Source: an uncultured Bacteroidia bacterium (lineage in GTDB: Bacteria > Bacteroidota > Bacteroidia > NS11-12g > UBA9320). Taken from it: a stretch of 64,000 bases of DNA. Within the stretch, counting starts at the first letter, position 1; the number at the start of each line of letters is the position of its first letter. A program made the position numbers and the translations under genes. Below the pieces are notes generated by a model, which worked only from the letters and a program-made list of their open reading frames with translations, had not been told where the DNA came from and did no database searches. The stretch covers positions 186,001 to 250,000 of the forward strand of contig CALSTB010000002.1 of NCBI GenBank assembly GCA_943789165.1, in the 5' to 3' direction. Positions 27,162-36,399 of this stretch are shown here, in pieces.

Positions 27162-28070
27162 ATGAAATTTAACATCCCAGAACCGTGTTCCGAAGATTGG
27201 AACAAAATGAAAATTGGCTTAAATGCACGCCATTGTGATTCATGCCAAAAAGACGTCATAGACTTTACACAACAATCCCGAGAAGAAATCTTAACCTATT
27301 TGTTAATGCACAATGGTGAACGGGTTTGTGGCCATATTCGTAGGTCGCAACTTGATTTTTCCTACAATGAAATTATGTTTGTGATTCACGGCATGACTCA
27401 AAAAGAAAAAACATCCAATTTGCCTTTTTACATTCTTTGCATGGGTGCCATGTTGTTAACCTCATGCGGCACCGGTACCACAACTGGCAAAATAGTATCT
27501 GACCATCAAGACACTGTTGTTCAAACCGATTCACATGTAGTCAACAATCCCATTCAAAAACAAGATACAGTTGTCGACCAAAACATTGAACCCGAAGTGG
27601 TACACAAAAAAGGTGAAGTGTTGCCAACACCTCCGCCAACTCTTGGAAAGATTATGACTGGTGAAGTCTTCGAAGGAGATATTGACATACCAGAGCCTGA
27701 AGAAGTAATTGACGGTGACATGTTAATGGAGATTGAGGCACCAGAAGAAGAAATTCTTCAATTTGCTGAAGTAATGCCTGAATTTCCAGGTGGTGTAGAT
27801 GAACTGATGAAATACCTCAGAAAAAATGTACGATACCCTGCATTAGAGCGAGATCAAAACATCCAAGGTACCGTAGTGGCACAGTTTGTAGTCACAGAAC
27901 TTGGGAAAATTGAACATGTTCAGATTGTTAAATCTGTCAAAGGATCTTTCGGTTTCGACCGAGAAGTAATACGTGTGGTACAATCTATGCCCGACTGGAA
28001 ACCAGGAATGCAAAACGGGAAAGCCGTAAAAGTGAGATATCACCTTCCCGTTACGTTTAAATTGAACTAA
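27162..28070 (+). CDS. TonB-like energy transducer with N-terminal Cys motif
   Basis: The C-terminal domain (about residues 205-302) is a TonB_C fold: PEFPGGVDELMKYLRKNVRY, then GTVVAQFVVTELGKIEHVQI and a final VRYHLPVTFKLN. The N-terminus has EPCSEDWNKM and ARHCDSCQKDVIDFT, a CxxC-bearing motif that I have seen in several Bacteroidota proteins and which may bind zinc. A single hydrophobic stretch lies at about residues 88-103. A proline- and acid-rich linker spans the periplasm. It may energise TonB receptors such as the one at 21.8 kb, but is separate from it. Confidence 0.82.
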   Translation: MKFNIPEPCSEDWNKMKIGLNARHCDSCQKDVIDFTQQSREEILTYLLMHNGERVCGHIRRSQLDFSYNEIMFVIHGMTQKEKTSNLPFYILCMGAMLLTSCGTGTTTGKIVSDHQDTVVQTDSHVVNNPIQKQDTVVDQNIEPEVVHKKGEVLPTPPPTLGKIMTGEVFEGDIDIPEPEEVIDGDMLMEIEAPEEEILQFAEVMPEFPGGVDELMKYLRKNVRYPALERDQNIQGTVVAQFVVTELGKIEHVQIVKSVKGSFGFDREVIRVVQSMPDWKPGMQNGKAVKVRYHLPVTFKLN

Positions 28071-28104
28071 ACGATTCCTAAGTTTTTAAGGAAAGGTAAG
28101 ACGG

Positions 28105-28797
28105 CTATTTTGCTCCTCTTAAGAAATAGAAATTCAGGGTAAACTTGGTATAGGTAGGATTAAGGCTCCCTTTACTTGTATACACACTTTCCGACGCGAT
28201 ATATTCGCCTTGGTTCGGGTCGTAATATTCGTCATCATATCTTTCTTCTAAACTTCCGGAAAGCATTCTAAATCCAAACTCTCCTCCTATGCTAAAATTA
28301 TTGTCAAAAAAGTACTCTGCGCCAAACCCAACTTCTGTTCCCAATGATTTGACTGATTTTACCAAGTCTTCCACTTCTTCATTAACTACACCGTCTTCTT
28401 CATACTTTGCAGAAATTATTGGTTTGGTAACACTGAGGGTAGCATAGGTCTTTATCTTATTTTGGTTGGCTAAAAAGTACTTTACACCTACTCCTGGCAA
28501 CATAATGCTTCCAGTCACTTTATCCGCATAAGTAAAGTTTTTAGCTACGTTGTTGTCAAAGTCCCAATCAGTATACGAAGAAGTATAATTGGAACTAAAA
28601 CCCATGTACTGAAAACTTACAAAAGGCATAAACTTAGGCGACACATTATAGCCAACATATGCACTGTTAAGTCCTAACCCAGGAGAAACACTGAAAGCCA
28701 CCTGAGCTTTTGATGTAAGCGTCGCCCCTACCATTAAAAGCGCCAACATCACTGTCCGATAAACGATTTTACTCTTGAAAGATTTTTTGATTGTCAT
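28105..28797 (-). CDS. Outer-membrane beta-barrel protein (porin-like)
   Basis: A signal peptide ends at TSKAQ (about residue 32). The rest looks like an eight-stranded barrel, with alternating strands such as LGLNSAYVGYNVSPKFMPFV, VGVKYFLANQNK, EVGFGAEYFFDNNFSIGGEF, and a final strand FTLNFYFL. This is the general outer_membrane_beta_barrel family of Bacteroidota with unknown role. It is convergent with the TonB-like gene; a weak TTCCT/AGGAA hairpin (28075-28093) separates them. Confidence 0.78.
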   Translation of the reverse strand: MTIKKSFKSKIVYRTVMLALLMVGATLTSKAQVAFSVSPGLGLNSAYVGYNVSPKFMPFVSFQYMGFSSNYTSSYTDWDFDNNVAKNFTYADKVTGSIMLPGVGVKYFLANQNKIKTYATLSVTKPIISAKYEEDGVVNEEVEDLVKSVKSLGTEVGFGAEYFFDNNFSIGGEFGFRMLSGSLEERYDDEYYDPNQGEYIASESVYTSKGSLNPTYTKFTLNFYFLRGAK

Positions 28798-28938
28798 GAT
28801 AATTAATTTTTAGATCTATTTCTGGCAAGTTAGCTCTTTTCTCAGCTTCAGCTCCTTAAATTATTCACTTTTCGTTTACCTGTTTTTAATTGAAGGAGGT
28901 TACCTTTTTCTAATTCGGTGATTAAGTAGTAAAAAACT

Positions 28939-29658
28939 ATGAACCGACTATTTGCTATTTCGCTATTCTTGTTGTCTACCACTACTGTATCTGCGCAATA
29001 TGACACATTACACACTGAGGTATTAAATTTCACAATTGACACGCTTGTTCCAAATGAGTTTTACAAAATATCTATTGGTTTAAAGGAGTATTACAATTGG
29101 TCCGGCAAAACACATAAGAAGAAAGCGCAGCAATACTTTGTTAGCCTTGATAGTGGACAAGCACGATTCTTTGACCATTTATCACAACAAGGAATCAAAG
29201 TGCAAAATATTTTTACCCATAATGAGGCATTGGTACCTGCTACATGGAGAATACCCGCTTACAACGCTCGACACATCACTTTTGAAGTCACAACTAAATC
29301 GGAAGCCAAACAGGTATATGATTCGTTTCTGGATAAGGGTATTTATCAGATTTCAATAAATGGTGCAATTTCAGACTCATTAAAGAAACAGATAACTACA
29401 TCAATGGAAGAACAAGCGTTAAAAGACTGTGCAATTAAGGCAATGTCGTCTGTTGAAAGTCAAGGATACGACAGCTTCATGACGTATTATGTGCAACATT
29501 ATCAAAACTATGCCTATACAGCATACGGTCAGACAGCGACCAATTATATTGGAACTCACTCAATTAGTTATGAAGAGATTCATCTTATGAGCTCCATTCA
29601 ATTTAGTTTTCGTGTCCTTCGAAAAAGTAAGGACCTTGTACCAGAGGTAAAGGAATAG
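28939..29658 (+). CDS. Exported protein, possibly SIMPL (DUF541) family
   Basis: A signal peptide ends at VSAQ (about residue 20). The mature 219 residues have the layout of SIMPL-domain proteins: an early strand (LNFTIDTLVPNEFYKISIG), a central part (ITFEVTTKSEAKQVYDSFLD) and a helix with ALKDCAIKAMSSVESQG. Match to the family is by general pattern only. Function unknown. It stands alone and is divergent from the barrel gene; the 140-bp gap holds no clear signal. Confidence 0.5.
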   Translation: MNRLFAISLFLLSTTTVSAQYDTLHTEVLNFTIDTLVPNEFYKISIGLKEYYNWSGKTHKKKAQQYFVSLDSGQARFFDHLSQQGIKVQNIFTHNEALVPATWRIPAYNARHITFEVTTKSEAKQVYDSFLDKGIYQISINGAISDSLKKQITTSMEEQALKDCAIKAMSSVESQGYDSFMTYYVQHYQNYAYTAYGQTATNYIGTHSISYEEIHLMSSIQFSFRVLRKSKDLVPEVKE

Positions 29659-29694
29659 GCTTTCCTTAAAAAGAGTGAATACTGTGATTAGAAG

Positions 29695-30348
29695 TTATTT
29701 TGTTTGTGCTTCCTCACTCACCGTCTGAAATGCCTGCAAAAATGTTTCGACTGGTTGCGCTCCGCTAATTCCGTACTGATCGTTGATTACAAAAAATGGA
29801 ACACCTGAGACGCCACGTTGCTGATAGTGCACTATTTCGGCTTTCACCTTAGCTGCAATGGTCTCATCGTTGATAATGGCATCTACTTTTTCTGAGTCCC
29901 AGCCAAAGTCATTTGCAATCGAGTATAATGTTTCAGGTTTATTCAGGTGTTTGGTTTCAACGAAATAGGCCGATAAGAAGCGCTCCTTCATTTCAATGCC
30001 AAAGCCTTCTTCTCTCGCTACATGTAATAACTGATGTAAATGAAGTGTGTTCACCGCCAGCCAATTCTCACCGAAGTCGAAGTCAATGCCGACAGTTTTG
30101 CCAACTTCCGTTAAGCGATCTGTCATTTCCTGTACGCGATCAATACTCCCAAATTTATTCGTTAAATAGGTGTCTCGATTCATTCCTTCCCCACGCATCG
30201 AAGGATCTAACTGGAACGGATGCCATTTCACTTCAACAGGAGCACCTTTCCACTGTTCTAATGCAGATTCTAATCTTCGCTTCCCTACATAACACCATGG
30301 GCATGCCACATCCGATATCACGTCTACCTTTATTTTTTCTGTATTCAT
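29695..30348 (-). CDS. DsbA-family oxidoreductase, FrnE type
   Basis: A cytoplasmic thioredoxin-fold protein with the redox motif CPWC (Cys16, Cys19) and cis-proline segment GVSGVPFF. The helical insert between them is typical of FrnE/DsbA-like proteins. No signal peptide is present. I choose the ATG at 30348 (MNTEKIKVDV) over 30372, which would overlap the upstream gene. It begins 7 bp after the AMP nucleosidase stop. Reaction is probably disulfide exchange or isomerisation; the substrate is unknown. Confidence 0.87.
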   Translation of the reverse strand: MNTEKIKVDVISDVACPWCYVGKRRLESALEQWKGAPVEVKWHPFQLDPSMRGEGMNRDTYLTNKFGSIDRVQEMTDRLTEVGKTVGIDFDFGENWLAVNTLHLHQLLHVAREEGFGIEMKERFLSAYFVETKHLNKPETLYSIANDFGWDSEKVDAIINDETIAAKVKAEIVHYQQRGVSGVPFFVINDQYGISGAQPVETFLQAFQTVSEEAQTK

Positions 30349-30355
30349 CGCTTTC

Positions 30356-31138
30356 TTAAGGCCTATGGTCAAACCTCATATGTTTAACACTATCACCAGA
30401 ATCTCGTAGTTCTTCTAATGCTCTGATGCCAATATTGACGTGTAATTCTACAAATTGGGACGTAACCGACTTATCGCTTTCATCCGTTTTAACACCATTT
30501 GGTATCATCGGGTTATCACTTACTAGCAACAAAGCTCCCCTTGGTATTTCATTCGCAAAACCCGCCGTAAACAAAGTGGCTGTTTCCATGTCAATACCAA
30601 TGGCTCGAGCCTCGATCAAACGCTCTTTAAATTTTTCATCGTGTTCCCACACCCTGCGGTTGGTGGTAAAAATAACACCTGTCCAATAATCCGTTTCAAA
30701 CTCCTGCATGGCCGAAGAAATGGTTCTTTGTAACCGAAATGACGGCAATGCTGGAACCTCTTCTGGCAAATATTCGTTACTGGTACCTTCTCCTCTAATG
30801 GCGGCCATTGGTATGATGAAATCTCCCAAAGCTGTTTTCCTTTTTAATCCACCGCATTTCCCTAAAAACAATACGGCTCTAGGCATAACGGCTGAAAGTA
30901 AGTCCATCACCGTCGCTGCCATGGCGCTACCCATCCCGAAGTTAATAATGGTGATGTTGTTGTACGTCGCAGTTTGCATCGCTTTATCCATACCTTCAAC
31001 AGGTACGTTGTATTTCTCGCTAAAGAGGTTTACGTATCCAATAAAATTGGTTAACAAGATATACGACCCAAATTTTTCTAAAGGTGTACCTGTATATCTG
31101 GGGAGCCAATTGGTTACTATTTCTTCTTTTGTTTTCAT
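30356..31138 (-). CDS. amn: AMP nucleosidase
   Basis: This enzyme should hydrolyse AMP to adenine and ribose 5-phosphate, adjusting adenine nucleotide pools. The nucleoside-phosphorylase fold is seen in ITIINFGMGSAMAATVMDLL, VLFLGKCGGLKRKTALGDFI, IGIDMETATLFTAGF and GALLLVSDNPM. At 260 residues it matches the short Bacteroidota form that lacks the N-terminal domain of E. coli Amn. The FrnE-type gene follows at once. Confidence 0.87.
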   Translation of the reverse strand: MKTKEEIVTNWLPRYTGTPLEKFGSYILLTNFIGYVNLFSEKYNVPVEGMDKAMQTATYNNITIINFGMGSAMAATVMDLLSAVMPRAVLFLGKCGGLKRKTALGDFIIPMAAIRGEGTSNEYLPEEVPALPSFRLQRTISSAMQEFETDYWTGVIFTTNRRVWEHDEKFKERLIEARAIGIDMETATLFTAGFANEIPRGALLLVSDNPMIPNGVKTDESDKSVTSQFVELHVNIGIRALEELRDSGDSVKHMRFDHRP

Positions 31139-31225
31139 ATTAGATTGTTCTGTGGCGAGCTCTGTTCGTTAACCGCCAAAACGATTCTACAACTAAACTA
31201 CCCGTGGATGACAGTAACGCAAATT

Positions 31226-31678
31226 TTATCCCAATATTTGATTGGTATGTTCCTTTGCCTTCACCTGATCAATAACTTCCGTAACTATAGCATTTTCATC
31301 ACTCACGAAAGTCGTCCTACGAATGCCCATGTAAGTTTTCCCAAACGTCGTCTTTTCACCCCAAACACCAAAGGCGTCTGCGATGGCATGGTCTTCATCT
31401 ACCAATAAATCAAAAGGTAGTTTGTACTTGGCAATAAACTTTTGATGTTTCTTTGCTTTGTCGGGACTAATTCCATACACCTTGTAACCAGCGCTTATTA
31501 ATTGTTCGTAGTTGTCACGTAGGTTGCACGCCTGATTTGTACAGGTTGGGGTATCGTCTTTTGGGTAAAAGTATAACACCGTCTTCTGTCCTTTAAAATT
31601 GGCTTCAGTAACGACTTTTTCGTTTTGGTCAATCGTTGAAAATGTTGGGATTTTATCCCCTATTTGAATTGTACTCAT
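31226..31678 (-). CDS. bcp: Thioredoxin-dependent thiol peroxidase (Bcp/PrxQ)
   Basis: A peroxiredoxin that reduces H2O2 and organic peroxides. The peroxidatic Cys46 is in DTPTCTNQAC with resolving Cys51, the standard PrxQ five-residue spacing. The segment FYPKDDTP and the later FGVWGEKTTFGKTYMGIRRT are typical. The 150-residue length is normal. Its ATG overlaps the M23 peptidase stop by one base (TAATG), so the two are coupled. Confidence 0.95.
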   Translation of the reverse strand: MSTIQIGDKIPTFSTIDQNEKVVTEANFKGQKTVLYFYPKDDTPTCTNQACNLRDNYEQLISAGYKVYGISPDKAKKHQKFIAKYKLPFDLLVDEDHAIADAFGVWGEKTTFGKTYMGIRRTTFVSDENAIVTEVIDQVKAKEHTNQILG

Positions 31679-33516
31679 TAAATTGTTATGTTCTTAGTAT
31701 ACACAGCTGTATTACCTGCACCATCTGTAACACGTAACTCCAGTGAATGGTTTCCTTTTTCATAAGAACTTGGCAAATAACCAAAGATTTTATTCGCTTT
31801 AGGTTCGTATTCAAGTAAAACCCAGGACCCATCCACATAACAGTCGTATGACTTAATGTCGCTGGTTAAATCACTTATCCTAAAACTTAAAAACTGATTG
31901 ACACTCAAAGGCGTAATCTTTGGAGGAACAGTATCCAAAGTCAAATAATACATACCCAAGCTTTTAGAAGTTTCAACAAGGTAACTACCAGACACACGAC
32001 CACCTTCATACGAAGATGATTTCGAGTTACGGTTGTAACTCATCATCACTATTTTCTCTTTTTGACTGGCGTAATCCTCTGGAATTTTAATTTGAATGGT
32101 CGCTGATTTATGTAAAGGCACGTGGGCATGATTCACGCGAATCATTGGCGAAATCGCCTTTCCTGTTGCTGGAGATTCTGTCAACCCCATATACGTTACA
32201 TTATACAGTGCTCCCTTAGGAATGATCACAGCTGCATTTGCACTCCTTAAGGTGTTTGATTTGTTCGGACTACATTTTTCAGAGCCAGGTTTGTCGTTAC
32301 CGCCGTTGGTCAATCCTGCTGCTTTTATATCACCATTGATATAGAATTTCAATTTAGACTCTCCGCCTTCATAATCGTGGGCAATGATTTCAACCTCCAA
32401 ACGCTCCTCATCCTTCACCTCAATCTTCCCACTTCCTTTGTAAAAATGAAGTGCATTTCCTTGGTCCTTAAACATTTTCACATATCGAATGCCCCGTTCA
32501 GAAAAAGTCCAATAATCAATGTGTTTGTTAATATAACGACCTTGGGCAAAGGCAAAGTCTTCAATCGTCTGAGTAAAAATCGTTTTTCCGTCGACTTGAA
32601 TCTCCGCATAGTTGATGCCCAACCGATTCAGTTTGTCGGTAAAGTAATCTACCCAACTTACACCAACTCCGTAAGTTCCCGGAGGAACTGAAATGGTTTG
32701 GTCTTTTTTCACTGGTGTGTTCGCAAAAATGCCATAAGATTCATACCGTGCATTGTCCAAATGATACAACTTGGCGCTTTTCACAAACGGTGGAATATTG
32801 TCTTGAACATCGAATCCATACAACAGTGGGTTGACAGTATTACCGCGTTTGTCTCTTACCTCAAAATGCAGATGTGGACCACCAGATCCTCCTGTATTTC
32901 CACTAAGCGCTACCACTTGCCCTTTGGTTACTTTAAGTTTCCCAGCAGGCACATACCAATCAAATTCGTACTTTTTTAACGCGTATTGCTTGTCTATTAC
33001 TGCTTCCTGGATTGCTCCAGAAAATTGTTTCAAATGTCCGTAAACAGTGGTTGTCCCGTTGGGATGTTGAATGTACAAAGCCTTTCCATAACCTCCACCC
33101 GACACTTTGATTCGGCTCACATATCCCTCAGCTGCTGCCATGACATTTTTCCCTTGAACTCCACCTGTTCGCAAATCGAGTCCCGCGTGGAAATGGTTGT
33201 TTCGCAACTCACCGAAGGTTCCAGATAACAACAATGGTCCGTCCAATGGTGCCACATAATAAGACTGTTTTTTAGTGCCTTTCTTAATTGGAGCAACCTC
33301 TTCCACTGAGCTTTCTTCTTCACCTTCAACTTCACCTTCAACTTCAACTTCCTCAGCAGTTGAACTTTGATCATTAGGCTTATCTACCTTACTTGAATCT
33401 GAAACTGTTGGGGTTTCTGGGGCTGTAGTATCCTGTTTTTTGTTACAGGTATACAACAAGGCCAACAGCAGTGTTACACCCAACAAGATTATGCCAATTT
33501 GTTTCCCTTTTTTCAC
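31678..33516 (-). CDS. M23 family metallopeptidase, cell-envelope
   Basis: A zinc endopeptidase of the LytM type that probably cuts peptidoglycan cross-bridges. The zinc and catalytic residues are His110 and Asp114 in HAGLD, plus His215 and His217 in HLHFE; VYGHL lies between. The domain (residues about 85-235) is followed by about 370 residues of Ig-like strands ending in SLELRVTDGAGNTAVY. The start is GTG. A hydrophobic N-terminus reaches Cys24 (LLYTC), so it is anchored as lipoprotein or by a helix. An acidic Glu/Val-rich linker covers residues 55-75. Confidence 0.9.
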   Translation of the reverse strand: MKKGKQIGIILLGVTLLLALLYTCNKKQDTTAPETPTVSDSSKVDKPNDQSSTAEEVEVEGEVEGEEESSVEEVAPIKKGTKKQSYYVAPLDGPLLLSGTFGELRNNHFHAGLDLRTGGVQGKNVMAAAEGYVSRIKVSGGGYGKALYIQHPNGTTTVYGHLKQFSGAIQEAVIDKQYALKKYEFDWYVPAGKLKVTKGQVVALSGNTGGSGGPHLHFEVRDKRGNTVNPLLYGFDVQDNIPPFVKSAKLYHLDNARYESYGIFANTPVKKDQTISVPPGTYGVGVSWVDYFTDKLNRLGINYAEIQVDGKTIFTQTIEDFAFAQGRYINKHIDYWTFSERGIRYVKMFKDQGNALHFYKGSGKIEVKDEERLEVEIIAHDYEGGESKLKFYINGDIKAAGLTNGGNDKPGSEKCSPNKSNTLRSANAAVIIPKGALYNVTYMGLTESPATGKAISPMIRVNHAHVPLHKSATIQIKIPEDYASQKEKIVMMSYNRNSKSSSYEGGRVSGSYLVETSKSLGMYYLTLDTVPPKITPLSVNQFLSFRISDLTSDIKSYDCYVDGSWVLLEYEPKANKIFGYLPSSYEKGNHSLELRVTDGAGNTAVYTKNITI

Positions 33517-33581
33517 GTCACAAAATAACGACGAGGCCTTAATCTTCTAACTACATAGATATGCACAAGAAGTAACAATCG

Positions 33582-33613
33582 TTGGCAAAAGCAATCGGTT
33601 ACTGTTATCTTTG
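33582..33613 (+). promoter_or_regulatory. Promoter of aldehyde dehydrogenase gene
   Basis: TTG at 33582-33584, 21-bp gap, TATCTTTG at 33606-33613: both parts of the Bacteroidota promoter match. The leader to the TTG start codon is about 35 bp. Confidence 0.6.
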
Positions 33614-33653
33614 AACGATTGGTTACAGGAGTTCACTTCATTAAAAAAGCACA

Positions 33654-35189
33654 TTGAAAATCGAAAAAATTATAGAAAATCTTGGTCTGAAAGCAGTTAA
33701 CGAGAGTACAAGCACAGGTCAACTTTGGATAACACCAGTTGGGTCAGAAACTAGAGACATCATTTCTCCTGTTGATGGTAACAAAATTGCCTCGGTCGTT
33801 TTTGCCACCGAATCGGAATACAATCATGTTATTAAAAAAGCAGAAGAAGCTGCCACCATGTGGCGTGATATCCCTGCCCCACAACGCGGTAATTTTGTTA
33901 GAAAACTGGGTAACAAGCTACGTATTAAAAAGCGTGAATTGGGCTATTTGGTGAGTTACGAAACGGGTAAAAGCTTACAAGAAGGACTAGGTGAAGTTCA
34001 AGAAATGATTGACATCTGTGATTTTGCCGTTGGACTATCCAGACAATTGTACGGACTGACGATTCAAAGTGAAAGACCAAGTCATAGAATGATGGAGCAG
34101 TGGCACCCTATTGGCGTAGTTGGTATCATCTCTGCTTTTAATTTCCCAGTTGCTGTATGGAGCTGGAATGCGGTATTAGCAGCCGTTTGTGGTGATGTAG
34201 TGATTTGGAAGCCTTCTGAAAAAGCACCCTTATCTGCAATCGCTTGCCAACAAATTATTTCTGAAGTCTTGATCGAAAATGAATTACCAGAAGGTATTTT
34301 TAATTTGATCATTGGTGATTATAAGCTTGGGGAGAAAATGGCAATGGACACTAGAATTCCAATGATTTCTGCTACAGGTAGCACAAGAATGGGTAAACGC
34401 GTTGGTCAGTTAGTGGGAGCTCGTTTAGGACGTGCTTTATTAGAATTAGGTGGCAACAACGCGGTAATAGTGAGCAACAAAGGCAATTTACAAAATGCTT
34501 TAAGAGCCGTAGTGTTCGGAAACGTCGGTACTTGTGGTCAAAGATGTACGTCAACAAGAAGAGTCATCATTCACAGTGAAGTGTATGATCAATTTAAATC
34601 CATGTTAATCAATGCCTACAAGCAAGTCAAAATTGGCAGTCCGCTAGATGAAGCAAACCACATGGGTCCACTAATCGACAAGCAGGCGGTAGACGCATAC
34701 TTAGGTGCGATAAAAGAATTAGAGAACCAAGGAGGAAGAGTTGTTTACGGTGGTAAAGTATTAACCGGCGATGACTACAAATCTGGTTGTTATGTAGAAC
34801 CAACAATTGCGGAAGCTGGAAATCATTTAGCTATTGTACAAACAGAAACCTTTGCCCCGATTTTATATCTAATGAAATACGACCGTATTGAAGAAGCTGT
34901 TGCGATGCAAAACGATGTAAAACAAGGCTTGAGTTCAGCTATATTTAGTGATAGTGTTTTAGAGACTGAGTACTTCTTGAGTAACGAAGGATCTGACTGT
35001 GGCATAGCGAACATCAATATCGGCACAAGTGGTGCAGAAATTGGAGGTGCTTTTGGTGGAGAAAAAGAAACAGGTGGAGGAAGAGAATCTGGTTCAGATG
35101 CTTGGAAGAATTACATGCGACGACAAACCAACACCATCAATTACGGCGCAAATATGCCGTTAGCTCAAGGTATTAAATTCGACATTTAA
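33654..35189 (+). CDS. Aldehyde dehydrogenase, ALDH7 / aminoadipate semialdehyde type
   Basis: An NAD-dependent aldehyde dehydrogenase most like ALDH7A1 (antiquitin), which oxidises alpha-aminoadipate semialdehyde in lysine breakdown. The catalytic Cys298 is in GQRCTSTRR and the general base Glu264 in LLELGGNNAV. ISAFNFPVAVWSWNAVLAAV (about residue 158) and the late IGGAFGGEKETGGGRESGSD are characteristic of the ALDH7 group. The start is TTG; no ATG gives a full N-terminus. 511 residues is full length. Substrate is inferred from family only. Confidence 0.9.
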   Translation: MKIEKIIENLGLKAVNESTSTGQLWITPVGSETRDIISPVDGNKIASVVFATESEYNHVIKKAEEAATMWRDIPAPQRGNFVRKLGNKLRIKKRELGYLVSYETGKSLQEGLGEVQEMIDICDFAVGLSRQLYGLTIQSERPSHRMMEQWHPIGVVGIISAFNFPVAVWSWNAVLAAVCGDVVIWKPSEKAPLSAIACQQIISEVLIENELPEGIFNLIIGDYKLGEKMAMDTRIPMISATGSTRMGKRVGQLVGARLGRALLELGGNNAVIVSNKGNLQNALRAVVFGNVGTCGQRCTSTRRVIIHSEVYDQFKSMLINAYKQVKIGSPLDEANHMGPLIDKQAVDAYLGAIKELENQGGRVVYGGKVLTGDDYKSGCYVEPTIAEAGNHLAIVQTETFAPILYLMKYDRIEEAVAMQNDVKQGLSSAIFSDSVLETEYFLSNEGSDCGIANINIGTSGAEIGGAFGGEKETGGGRESGSDAWKNYMRRQTNTINYGANMPLAQGIKFDI

Positions 35190-35262
35190 TCGGTTGTCAA
35201 TTCATCTACAGCGTTGACAAACTGATGCGGGATTGTTTCATTTTTTGATGCACCTTTGACTC

Positions 35263-36399
35263 ATGCGAATTGTATACACTTTATTATTATTCACTTTTTG
35301 TTTTGCAGCGCAAAGCCAAACGAAATGGGAATATGGCATCAACTTAAATTTCAATTCGTCATTTGTAAAACCTGTCTCGTCTGACACCTTTACAAACAAA
35401 CCTGGATTTGGGGCAGGGTTAATGGTTGAACGTAAATTCAAAACGCTCACTTTACAATTTAGTCCGTCATACAGCCAAACGAGATATTTTCATGATTTCG
35501 ATAATTACACGAGTATTTCTAATGCGCTCGACATGTCATTGCTGGCTTTACAACCCATAGATAAAAACAAACAAACGTTTTTGAGTTATGGAGTTGTTAC
35601 GTCGTATAACTTCATGTATAAGGAGCCGTATTTGAGTACACAAAAAATGCCTATTCGCAATACCCTAATTCAATCAAAACCTTTTGATGTTGGGTTACAA
35701 CTCGGATTTGGTTTAGACTTAAACCAAGGCGCCCGACTGACATTGAATTATATGGACTTTTTCAATGGCAAACAAAGGTCTGGTAGCATTTCAGGACAAA
35801 TAGACTATTTACAACTTGGTGTACAAATTAGGTTTGTGGATTTATTAAACTCGGACCGAACAAATAACAAATACAAAGCGGAACAAGCCCGTATTGAATT
35901 GGCGAATCAACAAGTGAAAGACTTGGCAAAAGACGGAGAAGGCGTATTGGTATTTGTACTAAACTCTTCAGAATTCCAAAAGGCAGATGTTTTAAACTCA
36001 AGAACGCCTGAACAAATTGCTGCGGATAAAATAACGAGACTTAACAACATCTATAATGCCATTACACAACACTACACGTTTGGCTCCTATGTGGTTACAA
36101 CTGATTCACTATACGAAACACGAAGTGAAACATTTATGGTATTAAGTCCTGACGGCTATGAGCATTACGACCCAGCAGGCAAGAAACGGTATTACGCGAG
36201 AATTGACGAAATGTTCCTTGAGAACAACGGACAATTAAAATGGGGCATTTTCATTTTTGATGACCAAATGAATCTATTAAAAGAACCGTTCCCTTATTTC
36301 ACGCCGTACCGTCAATTAGACAGGGAGTTTAGTGAAGTTGGATCGATGATAAAGGCGTTCAATCAGCGATTGGTGGAATATAGTGTCGTTAGTGACTAA
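35263..36399 (+). CDS. Exported protein with beta-barrel-like N-terminal half, unknown
   Basis: Not recognised. A signal peptide ends at AAQSQ (about residue 19). Residues 20-210 have the alternating strands of a small outer-membrane barrel (GFGAGLMVERKFKTLTLQF, VGLQLGFGLDLNQGARLTL). A helical segment at about 210-235 (KYKAEQARIELANQQVKDLA) leads to a soluble domain to the end. The gene overlaps the convergent permease gene by four bases at the stop codons. An inverted repeat TTGTCAA/TTGACAA lies upstream at 35194-35220. Confidence 0.65.
   Translation: MRIVYTLLLFTFCFAAQSQTKWEYGINLNFNSSFVKPVSSDTFTNKPGFGAGLMVERKFKTLTLQFSPSYSQTRYFHDFDNYTSISNALDMSLLALQPIDKNKQTFLSYGVVTSYNFMYKEPYLSTQKMPIRNTLIQSKPFDVGLQLGFGLDLNQGARLTLNYMDFFNGKQRSGSISGQIDYLQLGVQIRFVDLLNSDRTNNKYKAEQARIELANQQVKDLAKDGEGVLVFVLNSSEFQKADVLNSRTPEQIAADKITRLNNIYNAITQHYTFGSYVVTTDSLYETRSETFMVLSPDGYEHYDPAGKKRYYARIDEMFLENNGQLKWGIFIFDDQMNLLKEPFPYFTPYRQLDREFSEVGSMIKAFNQRLVEYSVVSD

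Noticed and set aside
35194-35220. TTGTCAA/TTGACAA as terminator of the aldehyde dehydrogenase gene
   Set aside because: The stem is AT-rich, the loop is 13 nt and no T tract follows; kept only as a remark under the neighbouring gene.
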